From assembly GCA_013289665.1 (NCBI GenBank), contig JABCZN010000010.1, positions 96,843 through 160,842 of the forward strand: a stretch of DNA of 64,000 bases, read 5' to 3'. Source of the DNA: Acidobacteriota bacterium. GTDB taxonomy: Bacteria > Acidobacteriota > Terriglobia > Acidiferrales > UBA7541. Below the pieces are notes generated by a model that was not told the origin of the DNA, did no database searches, and saw nothing but the letters and a program-made list of their open reading frames with translations. This document shows, piece after piece, positions 27,027-35,504 of the stretch (positions within the stretch are counted from its first letter, which is position 1; the number at the start of each line of letters is the position of its first letter). Made by a program: the position numbers and the translations under genes.

Positions 27027-27218
27027 CTATGTTTTGGCGGAGCGCTTGTCTTTCTTCTTGGCCTTCGCCCATCGTGCGAGTGCTGCTTTCGTGGCAAGCT
27101 CTTTCCTCTCCTGTGGCGTGAGTGCTGCCATGCGTGCTTTTCCGCCCTTGCCGCCAGCTGCCTTCCCGCCCTTTCTGCCCATCTCACGCATGACTTTGGA
27201 AATAAGGTCGCGTCTCAT
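27027..27218 (-). CDS. Small KGG-repeat, lysine-rich protein
   Basis: This is a 63-aa basic protein: MGRKGGKAAGGKGGKARMAA, then LTPQERKELATKAALARWAK and a lysine-rich tail. The GGKAR(M)AALTP.ER..LA.KAA.ARW pattern recurs in small bacterial proteins resembling stress-induced KGG motifs or histone-H1-like tails. The function is unknown. The ATG at 27218 is followed 7 bp after its stop by the decayed antitoxin, suggesting the two were co-transcribed. It is intact, while its neighbour is not. Confidence 0.6.
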   Translation of the reverse strand: MRRDLISKVMREMGRKGGKAAGGKGGKARMAALTPQERKELATKAALARWAKAKKKDKRSAKT

Positions 27219-27661
27219 AGCTTCATCTTATGAGGAATGGGTATTACTCGCCACTTTTGGGTATTGACACACACATCTCGGTTTGCAATACTCAATGCCA
27301 CTTGCGCTAGTGGCATACAGTTTGTGCTCCAAGGCGCCCTTGTCGATTGAGTCAGAACGGGACGCGCCAGTGCTGATAACACTGAACGCGCCCCTAACCA
27401 AAGTCGCCTGGATTAGAGGCAACGATGGCTGCAATAGAAAGTATCGGGTTCGCCTTTTGGGCGCAACCCGCCCAGCTCGGTTTCGTTTCCCTCGCACGCT
27501 CCATCCCTCTGCGCGTTGCGCATCCACCGCCGTAGTTTTGCCCAACTGAATCCGTGCGTCCATCCGGGCCGGCACCTGACTCCAGCCGAGACGTGTGTCA
27601 CGACGCGCCTAATTAACCTCCGAACTTGCGGCCAAATGCGCTGCAGAAAGGATATTTGCTC
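27219..27661. other. 443-bp stretch without a credible gene
   Basis: Several frames of 60-115 codons are open on both strands, but none has recognisable family sequence or a ribosome site. A GCAGAAAGGA sequence near 27642-27651 is the likely ribosome site of the next gene. Probably decayed accessory DNA. Confidence 0.5.
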
Positions 27662-28150
27662 ATGCAGAAAGCACATCTCTACGAAGCGCTGTACCTGGTG
27701 AATCACGGGATCGACGAAGCCGTTCGCGGAGTGCAACGCTTGAAGAAGGCACCCCACGCGTTTAGGGAGGTCTACTACAAGTCCGTGGCCGGTCTGGAAC
27801 GCCGCCGCGCGCTGATCAACGGCCAGTTCATGCACGAGATGAGCGGCGAGGAAGAGGACAACGCCACTTTCTTCGAAGAGGAATTCAATCGCTGGCTCTC
27901 TGACGATCCCCTCGACAACGAGGAGATTTACAAGCTCGTGCACTTCCTCGAGGATCAACGGAAGAAAATGGGCGAACCGCCTCTCGTCCAGTTCTTGAAG
28001 CCAAAAAAACAAGAGAAAGAAAAAGAAAACGCAGTCCTCAAGCAAGTCCTGAAGGACACTACACCAAAACCCAGAAGCCGACTGCGCAAACCAAAGGCCA
28101 GAAACAAAGTGGCTCAGGCGCGCGCCGCCTCGGACGCCCTGACCGCGTAA
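27662..28150 (+). CDS. Hypothetical soluble protein
   Basis: I do not recognise this 162-aa protein. It is mostly helical and acidic in the middle (EEEDNATFFEEEFNRWLSDD; DNEEIYKLVHFLEDQRKKMG), with a basic C terminus (KPKKQEKEKEN; KPRSRLRKPKARNK). It has no signal peptide or membrane segment. ATG 27662 follows AAAGGA by about 9 bp, and the start and length look like a genuine gene. It sits in accessory DNA between a dead antitoxin and Rhs debris. The acidic-then-basic layout could fit a regulatory or nucleic-acid-associated protein, but that is a guess. Confidence 0.6.
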   Translation: MQKAHLYEALYLVNHGIDEAVRGVQRLKKAPHAFREVYYKSVAGLERRRALINGQFMHEMSGEEEDNATFFEEEFNRWLSDDPLDNEEIYKLVHFLEDQRKKMGEPPLVQFLKPKKQEKEKENAVLKQVLKDTTPKPRSRLRKPKARNKVAQARAASDALTA

Positions 28151-28260
28151 GGGGAGCGAAACCACGAAACGCAGGAACTCTTGCGACATGCGGATATTCG
28201 AACAACCATGAATATCTACACGCAGGCGGTTCCGACTGCATTGCGAGAGGCGAACAGCAA

Positions 28261-28500
28261 AGTGGTTCGTTTGGGTGTTGTAAGTGTAGGTGATCGTCGT
28301 CAGATCGGGCTTAGTCACCTGTGTCAGCCTATTGTTGGCGTCGTAGGTGTAGGATAGAGTTACGCCAAAATCTGACGTCACGCTCGTAACTAAATAGCTC
28401 CATCCATTCGGATAGTTGAAATAAAGATGTCGGGAGGCCGGATGTGTCGTAGCTAAGCTGGGTCGTGATGCCCCGCCGCGGCCTGTGCAACCTCACGCCA
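28261..28500 (-). pseudogene. Rhs/YD-repeat protein fragment
   Basis: On the minus strand the translation gives TTQLSYDTSGLPTSL, then after a frame change YFNYPNGWSYLVTSVTSDFG and VTLSYTYDANNRLTQVTKPD. YTYDANNRL and similar units are classic YD repeats from Rhs or wall-associated proteins. Only about two repeats survive, in two frames, with no start and no toxin tip. Rhs cores are exchanged by recombination, so this is a remnant in an unstable spot. Confidence 0.7.
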
Positions 28501-28818
28501 CTCTTAATTCGCCCGACCAATTGCGGTTAGGGGACCGCGCTTTTTTGGATGGAGCTGCTACAACCACTTCCGTCCTGCCTGCCTTTACGGTAACTATCCA
28601 GCCAGAGGTCCGAGCCGACCGGGATTTCCGCGACCAACCGCTTCAAATTCTCGTTCAAAACCTTCAGTCTTCAACATAAATTAAGCAATTTGTCTGGGGG
28701 TTGCAAAACTCGCACTGAACTATTCAAGGTTGCTTACGACCCGAAACACCTTAAATCCCGACCCTAAGGTGGGCAACTTTTGGGCAAACGAGCTAGGAAA
28801 AAAGAAACGGCGGCCCCG
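28501..28818. other. Gap between Rhs debris and hipA
   Basis: I see no gene here. A 64-codon frame on the plus strand (28485-28679) has no family likeness. Confidence 0.4.
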
Positions 28819-30102
28819 CTAGCCCGCAACTAAAACCTTTCGGCACCTTATCGCGTGCCGGGTGATTCCCTCTGCCAAGCGCGTGAGAACGGTATGCGTG
28901 AGTCCCTCCTCAACCAGTTGCTGCCGTGTCTTTTCGGCGAGGTCCGGCAACGCCAGCGCAAAGGCGTCTACCCTCTTGAGCAGGCTTTCGGCATCCACGC
29001 GCAGTTCCGAAGCCATCTTCTTCCAACGGAAAAGGTTGATATTGCGCAGCCGGTATTCCTTTCCTATGTTCATGGCAAGCTTCGCTCTCTCCAGATCCAC
29101 ATCCGGGTACGGCAGCACGCTAGCCAGATCGTACAACGGAGCCAGCCGCACGTTTCCCTGGGCCCCGATGAGGACGCTGTAGTTCTTCGCGTGCGCGTCC
29201 GTGCCCGCGAGCAACCAGTTGAACGCGATCGCATCCAGAAAGGTTTCGACGTCTTCGGCCGGAGTGCTTGAATTGTCGCGCAAAAGTTCCACGATTTCCC
29301 CGGCCCCGGGCCCTCCCTCGTTCTCATATTTGCGGGTCGGAGGAACGCTCAGCGCCTGGCAAAAATCTTCCTGGTGCAGGCGATGCCAGGTGTCCCCAAT
29401 CCGGACGCGGTCGTAGCGGTCGATGACGATCGCTATCTCGTCTTCGAAATGCAGGAGTTTTGAATTCGGGACCGTGAGACCGAGAGCGCGCGCGAGTTCC
29501 AGGCAGAAATGTTCGTTCTCCGCGTGGCCGTCGAACTCTCCCGTGGGCGGCTTCAAAATTCGCGTCGTCGGCACGCGCCCCGACGGAATGCCCCAGCGCC
29601 CGTTCTCGAAAAGGAAGGCGGTCTTCGGCTGTGCCCCGGCTAGGCTGAACTGCCCTTCATCCCGCGGCAGCCGTCCCGCCGCGTGGTCACGGCGCAACGT
29701 GCGCAGCCGTTCCGCGATCTCTTTCTCGTCGAGCCAAGCCACTTCGGCCGGCGCGGTACCGCTTACGATTTCAAGGCGTTCCGGCCGCACGAACTGCACC
29801 GCACCGGCGCAGTCCTCTCCTACCGCCGCAATCAGGCCGAAGGAATTCCGCGCGGAAACATGGTGCTCACGGCCCCAGTGGTTCAGTACGCCTTCGTTGT
29901 CCGGCAATAATCCCCAAAGAAATGCGTCGATCTTTTCATGTGGATGCTCCGCCAGTGCCATCGGCATCGAAAGCGAGAGGGGGTATCCCTTTTCTGAAGC
30001 TCGCCATGACTCGTCGTATACAAACGCGAGCTTGCCGTTCTCCCCTTGCACTACGCGGCCCATCTTCCGGCCGTCCATGAGGGCAATCAGTTCTTTGCTC
30101 AC
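28819..30102 (-). CDS. hipA: HipA-type serine/threonine kinase toxin
   Basis: This is a 427-aa kinase. The best-known relative phosphorylates glutamyl-tRNA synthetase and causes growth arrest. Residues 1-110 are the N-terminal subdomain (GLLPDNEGVLNHWGREHHVS). The regulatory loop FSLAGAQPK holds the autophosphorylated Ser near 153. The catalytic part includes NWLLAGTDAHAKNYSVL near 300-316 and the metal Asp in APLYDLASVLPY near 335. All key residues are present. It starts at GTG 30102, overlapping the hipB stop (GTGA), so translation is coupled. It lacks the extra domain of split HipST systems. Confidence 0.95.
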   Translation of the reverse strand: MSKELIALMDGRKMGRVVQGENGKLAFVYDESWRASEKGYPLSLSMPMALAEHPHEKIDAFLWGLLPDNEGVLNHWGREHHVSARNSFGLIAAVGEDCAGAVQFVRPERLEIVSGTAPAEVAWLDEKEIAERLRTLRRDHAAGRLPRDEGQFSLAGAQPKTAFLFENGRWGIPSGRVPTTRILKPPTGEFDGHAENEHFCLELARALGLTVPNSKLLHFEDEIAIVIDRYDRVRIGDTWHRLHQEDFCQALSVPPTRKYENEGGPGAGEIVELLRDNSSTPAEDVETFLDAIAFNWLLAGTDAHAKNYSVLIGAQGNVRLAPLYDLASVLPYPDVDLERAKLAMNIGKEYRLRNINLFRWKKMASELRVDAESLLKRVDAFALALPDLAEKTRQQLVEEGLTHTVLTRLAEGITRHAIRCRKVLVAG

Positions 30103-30392
30103 CGCTTCTTGCTCCCCAGATCTCTGAGAACGTAATCAATCATATCGGCGTCTTTTTTCTCCCGGCCTTTTTTTCCTCCAGGGCGCGAGATCTCCACGTC
30201 GAGCGAAATCCTCAAGGCGTTGAGAGTACGCAAAACCAGTCCGATCGGCGCGCGCGGTTTGCCCTTCTCGATGGCCACAATCCACTGACGGCTTACCCCG
30301 ACCTCGCGAGCGAGCGAGCCCTGGTCGAGGCCCCTTCCCCTCCTCGCGTCCCGGATAAGGGCTCCGAGTTCGAGTGCTGTTCGGATCCGCAT
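30099..30392 (-). CDS. hipB: HipB-type helix-turn-helix antitoxin
   Basis: The 97-aa protein carries an Xre helix-turn-helix: LGALIRDARRGRGLDQGSLA followed by REVGVSRQWIVAIEKGKP. A positively charged C-terminal tail (GGKKGREKKDAD) follows. It should bind HipA and repress the operon. I start it at ATG 30392, preceded by a strong GAGGAGGG ribosome site. A longer frame from 30452 would read through the operators and is unlikely. The promoter and operators lie immediately upstream. Confidence 0.93.
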   Translation of the reverse strand: MRIRTALELGALIRDARRGRGLDQGSLAREVGVSRQWIVAIEKGKPRAPIGLVLRTLNALRISLDVEISRPGGKKGREKKDADMIDYVLRDLGSKKR

Positions 30393-30405
30393 AGTCCCTC
30401 CTCGA

Positions 30406-30478
30406 CTGTCAGCGATCGCTGACAGATTAGCAAAGTCAGCGATCGCTGACAACTAGAACATGTCGCCGATTGCTTACA
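30406..30478. promoter_or_regulatory. Three hip operators at 27-bp intervals
   Basis: O1 is CTGTCAGCGATCGCTGACAG (30406-30425), a perfect 20-bp palindrome. O2 is GTCAGCGATCGCTGAC (30435-30450), a perfect 16-bp palindrome. O3 is TGTCGCCGATTGCTTACA (30461-30478), matching 14 of 18 positions of the O1 core. Their centres are 30415.5, 30442.5 and 30469.5, exactly 27 bp apart. O1 covers the expected start of transcription and O2 the -35/spacer. HipB dimers binding here would stack along the DNA. Confidence 0.85.
30424..30452 (-). promoter_or_regulatory. hipBA promoter
   Basis: On the minus strand TTGTCA (30452-30447) and TAATCT (30429-30424) are 17 bp apart. The -35 overlaps operator O2 and the -10 touches O1. 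A transcript start near 30417 would give a leader of about 25 nt containing the GAGGAGGG ribosome site. Confidence 0.65.
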
Positions 30479-30497
30479 GTAAGCGCACCTTTCTCTT

Positions 30498-30512
30498 TAT
30501 AAGTAACTTATA
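30498..30512. repeat. AT-rich palindrome upstream of the hip operators
   Basis: TATAAGTAACTTATA has perfect 7-bp arms around one A. The role is unknown. It lies between the hip operators and a decayed vapC gene. Confidence 0.5.
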
Positions 30513-30660
30513 CCTATCATTGTCGCGCTGAGGCCTGTCCTCTTTGCCCCGCTAGCCGGACCCGCGGAGACTCCCGCCGGCCACTCGCTGCCCGACCCAC
30601 TCTCCTCGCTTCACGTTCCATTCCCTGTGTTTGCCGATCCGCTGTTCCAGCGCCCGTTGC

Positions 30661-30777
30661 TCACACTGCAAGATAAAGGCTCGCGGCGGGAAGCGCCTGG
30701 GCCCACATTCTGACGCCGCGATCCGCCTTCTTAGTTTTTCTTAACTCGGAAATTACATCGGTATCGAGGAGATACAT
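30661..30777 (-). pseudogene. Truncated VapC-like PIN toxin remnant
   Basis: ATG at 30777 (sharing its A with the upstream antitoxin stop, TGATG) opens MYLLDTDVISELRKTKKADR, then GVRMWAQALPAASLYLAV, then a TGA at 30661. This is the N-terminal third of a PIN toxin with its first Asp. A short VapC-like piece (RALEQRIGKHR) appears in another frame just downstream. This suggests an internal deletion plus frameshift, and the toxin cannot be active. Confidence 0.68.
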
Positions 30778-31025
30778 CAGGACAAATCTGCCGGCTGGTG
30801 GAGATCGTCTTTCAGGCGAGGCGGCTCAAATTCAACTTCAGCGGCCCGTGGCATTCCCAACAAGTCCACAATGCTCTTCTGCCCCTCAGTAAGCTTCTGG
30901 TATTCCTCAACAGTAAGTAGCACGTGAGACGGACGTCCCCAGTCAGTGATGAAGACAGGACCGCGTTTGGCCGCCCTCTTCGCCCTGCTTGTGTTCTGAT
31001 TAGTTAGAGGAGAACTAGCCAGCGA
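30777..31025 (-). pseudogene. Antitoxin (Phd/YefM type) lacking a normal start
   Basis: An open frame with no ATG runs from just after a TAA (31028-31026) to TGA at 30777. It contains NQNTSRAKRAAKRGPVFITD, WGRPSHVLLTVEEYQKL, EGQKSIVDLLGMPRAAEVEF and PPRLKDD. These are the core and toxin-binding tail of a Phd-type antitoxin, but the first strand before NQNTSRAKRAA is degraded. Only a CTG near 31022 could start it. It is paired with the dead vapC fragment, so the whole module appears extinct. Confidence 0.62.
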
Positions 31026-31152
31026 TTAGAAGTAAAACGCAGCCGAGTTTGTGCCAATTGCGAAAGTCGCTTCCAGTCGAACAGCGCTCACTCTAACACC
31101 GCATAAGATAGCGTGGAGAGATGGGGTGTTCCTCTATCTGGCAGCGTCCTGG

Positions 31153-32913
31153 CTAGAACGCGTCGCCGCCGCCGCCGCCAAAGCCGCCGCCTTCGAAGCC
31201 GCCTCCACCGCTGTCGCTTGAAAATGCGGAGCCTTCGGCGCTGCGCGGGGCGGAGGTCATGACGTCGCCTGCCATCGAGGACATGGAGTTCAGATCGTTG
31301 GCGAACATGTAGGGATAGAAGCCGGGGCCGTAGCTGCCCTGATACCACTGAGGGGGCTGGGTGTAGATTCCCTGGAAGGCCTTGCTCCAGTTTTTCTCGA
31401 CGCCCAGGGCCATGGCGAAGGGCAGAAACTTTTCAAACATTTCGGGTGTTTTGATGGTGCGGTTGAAGCGGTCGGATTCGACGTGAGCGAGAAAATCTTC
31501 GAAGCCGAGGACGCCCTCGAGGGCGCGGGCTCCGGCCTGGGTGCGCGCGGGCATAAACCAGCCGAAGCCGCAAATGATTGCCCCGGTAAGGAGACCAGCG
31601 ACGACAAAAGGCAGCGGCTGCATGCCGGAATGATTGGCAATCCAGATTCCGCCTGCAACGAGGATGAAGCCGGTGACGAGGCCAAATAAGATGTAGGTGG
31701 AGCGGACACTGTCCGGACGCTGGGCGTAATATCCATCTCCGACCAACGAGGCAAAGATCTGGTTTTTGATGCCGGGGATATTGGCGTAGAAGGTGTTGTG
31801 AAGGGCGTCGAGAGGGACGGCGTCGCCGGCATTTCCGCCGCTGAACACTCCATCGAGAAGCTGCTGCTCGTGGGGCTTCAGGGAGGTCCATTCGGCGCGC
31901 GATTTTTTGAGGTGGAAGACATAGTTCTTGCTATGAGAGAGGCCGAGGAGATGGTCTTGTTGCTTTTCCTCGATGGTGAGGTAGCCGCGGACGGCGAGGT
32001 CAACGATGGAGGCAGTGATGTCGCGCATGTCCACGGAATTATCAATGAGCGTGCCGACTTCGCCGGGAGAGAGATTGTCGGGCGGCTGATACTGTGCCGC
32101 GATGGGGCGGAGGCGCGGGTCGCGGCCGTGGGTCCACCACCACCAGAGCATGGCGAAGAAGGCGACGATCGGAATGGAGAGCGGCCAGTTGCTGCGCAGC
32201 AAGAGAAACAGACGGGAAAGCGCCGTGGGTTCCCGCACGGTGCCTTTGTCGAAGGCGACGGCGGCGGTGAGGCCTTCATGCATCGGCAAAGGATCCCGGG
32301 TTTCGACATCCACGCCCGTGCCGGAGATCTGAACGACCGCGTCGCGCCCGGCTGAGCGGTAGGCTCCGGTCAACGCCTTGGCGCGGAGGTTGGAGGTGCC
32401 ATCGGGAAAGACGATGTGGGCGCCGGCGGATTCGATAGGGATGCTCCACTCGTCGCCGGTGACGTTCCAATAGAATTCGTCGTGATCGTCGAAGAATTTG
32501 AGGGCGTCGGAAACGGCGTAATGGATGGAGATGGTGCGCGTGCTGTCGTCGGCGTCGGGGATAAGGATTTTCAGGTTTAGGTAATGGCGCTCACGGCTGG
32601 TTTCATAGCGCAGCTTGGCGCCGGTTTCATCTCTGACGTCTTTGACGTCGAGAAACAGGGTGTAGTTCAAGCCGCGCGGGCCGGAGTACTCCACGGGAAT
32701 ATAACGATTGATGCCGTGCCAGGGGCCGCCGATAAATTGGAAGGTGATGTTTTCGGTGACGTCGACGGAGCCATTGGGGAGAACGACGATATCGGAGAAG
32801 AATTTCTTGAGGTGGCGTTCCTTGGCGGAGGCTGGCGCGGCGAGGGCGACAAGAATCAGGAAAACGCCCGCGAGCAGGGAGAACCAACGACTGAGAGTGG
32901 GGCGCACGGTCAT
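31153..32913 (-). CDS. DUF2207 membrane protein
   Basis: The 586-aa protein has a signal peptide (about 1-30, ending ASAKE) and an extracytoplasmic beta-rich DUF2207 domain at about 35-235 with VLPNGSVDVTENITFQF. A transmembrane helix follows near 250 (SIPIVAFFAMLWWWW), then a soluble winged-type region and two further helices near 415-465. The C-terminal tail is low-complexity glycine-rich (GGGGFEGGGFGGGGGDAF), as is common in this family. It sits 20 bp downstream of a LemA gene, a pairing seen widely in bacteria. The function is not established; an envelope-related role is likely. Confidence 0.9.
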   Translation of the reverse strand: MTVRPTLSRWFSLLAGVFLILVALAAPASAKERHLKKFFSDIVVLPNGSVDVTENITFQFIGGPWHGINRYIPVEYSGPRGLNYTLFLDVKDVRDETGAKLRYETSRERHYLNLKILIPDADDSTRTISIHYAVSDALKFFDDHDEFYWNVTGDEWSIPIESAGAHIVFPDGTSNLRAKALTGAYRSAGRDAVVQISGTGVDVETRDPLPMHEGLTAAVAFDKGTVREPTALSRLFLLLRSNWPLSIPIVAFFAMLWWWWTHGRDPRLRPIAAQYQPPDNLSPGEVGTLIDNSVDMRDITASIVDLAVRGYLTIEEKQQDHLLGLSHSKNYVFHLKKSRAEWTSLKPHEQQLLDGVFSGGNAGDAVPLDALHNTFYANIPGIKNQIFASLVGDGYYAQRPDSVRSTYILFGLVTGFILVAGGIWIANHSGMQPLPFVVAGLLTGAIICGFGWFMPARTQAGARALEGVLGFEDFLAHVESDRFNRTIKTPEMFEKFLPFAMALGVEKNWSKAFQGIYTQPPQWYQGSYGPGFYPYMFANDLNSMSSMAGDVMTSAPRSAEGSAFSSDSGGGGFEGGGFGGGGGDAF

Positions 32914-32933
32914 GGGATGTGCGGGTAATGCTA

Positions 32934-33509
32934 TCAGGCCGTGGGCGCGCCGGGCGTGCTGAAGCTGACCTTGGGGGCTTCGCGCTCTGCGGCGGAAGTG
33001 ACTTCGAAGAATTCGCGCTCCTTGAAGCCGAGCATGCCGGCGAAGATGTTGGTGGGGAATTGCAGGATTTTCGTGTTTAGGTCGCGGACGACGGCGTTGT
33101 AATAGCGGCGTGCGTTCTGCACGGTGTCCTCGATTTGCGTGAGGGAGTTTTGCAGGGAAGTGAAGCTTTCGATGGCGCGCAATTGCGGATAGGCCTCAGA
33201 AAGCGCGAAGAGGCTTTTCAGGGCGCCGGAGAGCATGTTTTCGGCCTGGGCCTTGTCGGCCGGGCCGGTGGCGCTCATGGCGCGATTGCGGGCGTTGATT
33301 ACGGCTTCGAGGGTGCCTTTTTCGTGGCCAGCGTAGCCCTTGACGGTTTCCACAAGGTTGGGGATCAGGTCGTAGCGGCGCTTGAGCTGGACGTCAATGT
33401 CGGCCCAGGCGTTGTCGCACTGGACTTTCAGGCGCACCAGGCCGTTGTACATGCCGACGCCCAACAGCACCAGCAAGACGAGGACGACGAGAATAATTAT
33501 GCCGGTCAT
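32934..33509 (-). CDS. LemA family protein
   Basis: This is a 191-aa protein with an N-terminal membrane anchor (IIILVVLVLLVLLGVGMYNG) and a long helical domain. YNGLVRLKVQCDNAWADIDV and QLKRRYDLIPNLVETVKGYA are the LemA signatures. FPTNIFAGMLGFKEREFFEV is the conserved C-terminal segment. The molecular role is unknown. It is first in the operon with the DUF2207 protein, which together probably form a membrane assembly. Confidence 0.95.
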   Translation of the reverse strand: MTGIIILVVLVLLVLLGVGMYNGLVRLKVQCDNAWADIDVQLKRRYDLIPNLVETVKGYAGHEKGTLEAVINARNRAMSATGPADKAQAENMLSGALKSLFALSEAYPQLRAIESFTSLQNSLTQIEDTVQNARRYYNAVVRDLNTKILQFPTNIFAGMLGFKEREFFEVTSAAEREAPKVSFSTPGAPTA

Positions 33510-33632
33510 CGGCCAACCTCACAGTCGGGAGATTTGGATGATTGCGATACAAAGAATATACGAGTTCGACCGCGAGGAGTAAAGCAACTCGGGAGGGCCG
33601 ATTTCCACTCGAGCGGCGCGCCCCGGGAACGG

Positions 33633-35213
33633 TCAGTTTGCACTGGCCGGGGAATTCTTGCGCTGCGCTTGCCGAAGCGATTGTGCTTCGGCGTAGGCCT
33701 TTTTTGCCTGGTCGGGCTTTCCTGCTTTTTCCAGAGCGAGGCCCAAATTTGTGCGGAGATCCGGATCCTCGGGAGAAATCTCCGCAGCGCGGGCAAAGGC
33801 GCTGCTTGCTTCCACATAGCGGCGGAGAGCAAAAAGCGCGGCGGCCAGATTTGCCTGCGCCTTGAGATTGTCGGGTTCCGACTGCAAGGCTTTCTGAAAT
33901 TCCGGGAGCGCCTCAGAAGGACGTCCGAGAAAGTACAAGGCGACCGCATGATTGACGGCAGCATCGGTGAAGTCCGGCTTCAAGGCCAAGCTACGAGCAA
34001 AGTCGGCCTCGGCGGATTTGCCGTTTTTTTGCCCGAGGGCCAGAAGTCCGGCGGAATTCAGGAGTTCGGCGCTTTCTGGATGCGCCGCCACGGCAGGATT
34101 CAAGGCAGCGGCGGCTTCCTTCAGATTACCTTGTTCGATAAACAGATTGCCCTTGAGGGCGATTGCCGCGGGGAAATCAGGCTTAGCCATGAGCGCGTTC
34201 TCGAGGAATGCCAGAGCGTCCTCCCGATGACCTTCTCTTGAAAGGGCTACGGCAATGGCGTAAAACGCCTGAGCATCGTACTTGCCCGAGCGCCGGGACA
34301 CCTGCAGATAGGGGTAGGCTTCCTTGGTTTGCCCGGTTTCGATCAGCAGGGAGCCGAGGCTCAGGTTAATATCCGCGTCGGCGGGGGTCAGTTCGTATGC
34401 CTTCCGGAGATTTGCGAGCGCTTCTGTCGACTTTCCTTCCTTGCGCTCTGCGTCGGCAAGATTGTAGAGAACGCTGGAATTGTCGGGCCGGAAGGAAAGA
34501 GTTGTCTGAAGCTCTTTTTCGGCATCTGCCGGACGGCCTGCCGCCAGGAGAGCGCTTCCGTAGGCGGCGCGAAGATCGGGATCTCTGGGGTTCGTTTGAA
34601 CTCCGGCCTGCAACACCGAGACAGCCTGCTCGATCTGGCCTTTCTTCTGCAGCGCGGAGCCGAGGTTCTGGAAGGCGGCGGCCGATTTAGGTGCGAGCGC
34701 CAACACTTTTCGATACTGTTCGATGGCGCTATCCAGTTGGCCGCGTGCTTCGAGGACTATGCCTTTGGTGCTGATGGCTTGAACAAAGTCCGGCCAAACC
34801 TGAAGTGCTTTGTCCGTCCGGTCTTGTGCTTCGTCGAGCCGGTTTAGCGCCAGATAGAGGGCCGCCAAATTTGCATACGCGCCTGCGAGGTTAAACTTGG
34901 CGTAGGGTTGCTGCTGCAGAAGCGGTACTTCCTGTTCATAAGCTGCCGCTGCTTCCTGGTAGGAGCCCTTGTTCGTAAGGGCGCGGCCGATGCAATCATA
35001 GAGCCCTGGTTCGTTGGGAGACTGCTTCAGGGCACTGCTGCAAAGATTGGCGGCACCTTCGTCGTCGCCCTTGTGGGAAAGTTCGGATGCCTGAGAAATA
35101 ATCTGCAAGGTCGCCGGGCTTGCGGCTCCCTGAGCACGCACGCCGCGGGCAGCCGGAAAGAAGCTGAATGTAAGCAGGGCGATGCTGGCGCAATAGACGT
35201 AAACCCTTGGCAT
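33633..35213 (-). CDS. Exported TPR-repeat protein
   Basis: This 526-aa protein begins with a signal peptide (VYCASIALLTFSFFPAARG, cleavage near AQG at 28). At least eleven tetratricopeptide units follow to the end, for example YAKFNLAGAYANLAALYLAL and AAAFQNLGSALQKKGQIEQA. It has no enzymatic domain. TPR solenoids mediate protein contacts, here in the periplasm or on a membrane. I chose ATG 35213, which gives a clean signal peptide. A start at 35255 would add 14 residues before it. It is transcribed away from a frameshifted small membrane gene. Confidence 0.88.
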   Translation of the reverse strand: MPRVYVYCASIALLTFSFFPAARGVRAQGAASPATLQIISQASELSHKGDDEGAANLCSSALKQSPNEPGLYDCIGRALTNKGSYQEAAAAYEQEVPLLQQQPYAKFNLAGAYANLAALYLALNRLDEAQDRTDKALQVWPDFVQAISTKGIVLEARGQLDSAIEQYRKVLALAPKSAAAFQNLGSALQKKGQIEQAVSVLQAGVQTNPRDPDLRAAYGSALLAAGRPADAEKELQTTLSFRPDNSSVLYNLADAERKEGKSTEALANLRKAYELTPADADINLSLGSLLIETGQTKEAYPYLQVSRRSGKYDAQAFYAIAVALSREGHREDALAFLENALMAKPDFPAAIALKGNLFIEQGNLKEAAAALNPAVAAHPESAELLNSAGLLALGQKNGKSAEADFARSLALKPDFTDAAVNHAVALYFLGRPSEALPEFQKALQSEPDNLKAQANLAAALFALRRYVEASSAFARAAEISPEDPDLRTNLGLALEKAGKPDQAKKAYAEAQSLRQAQRKNSPASAN

Positions 35214-35504
35214 GGTTCGGAACCCTCGGCGAGAGAGAATAGCATATCTGGGCACGTGGCAAAGCGTGGATATAGTTACTTCTAGGATTATTAACTGTTG
35301 TGATAGTCAGCGTAAGGCTCGAATCGGAATCGTTAGGCCCCAGCGAGAGTGACCTCAATCATCGTCATCAAGCATCGATGATCAACGCTGCGAACACCGC
35401 CATGCAAAAATGTCGGGACCACAGGGGAGGGTACTTTAGATTACTCAATACTAGAAATATGTTCGGCACGTTTCTTGTGAACTCCCTGGCGACCTAGCCC
35501 CAGC

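Noticed and set aside
27413..28381. 322-codon minus-strand frame
   Set aside because: Starts in Rhs debris and continues as the antisense of the hypothetical gene at 27662. It is a chance fusion of frames.
30411..30446. GCGATCGC as the cyanobacterial HIP1 element
   Set aside because: The octamer sits inside longer gene-specific palindromes and I noticed it nowhere else in the window, so it is part of the hip operators.
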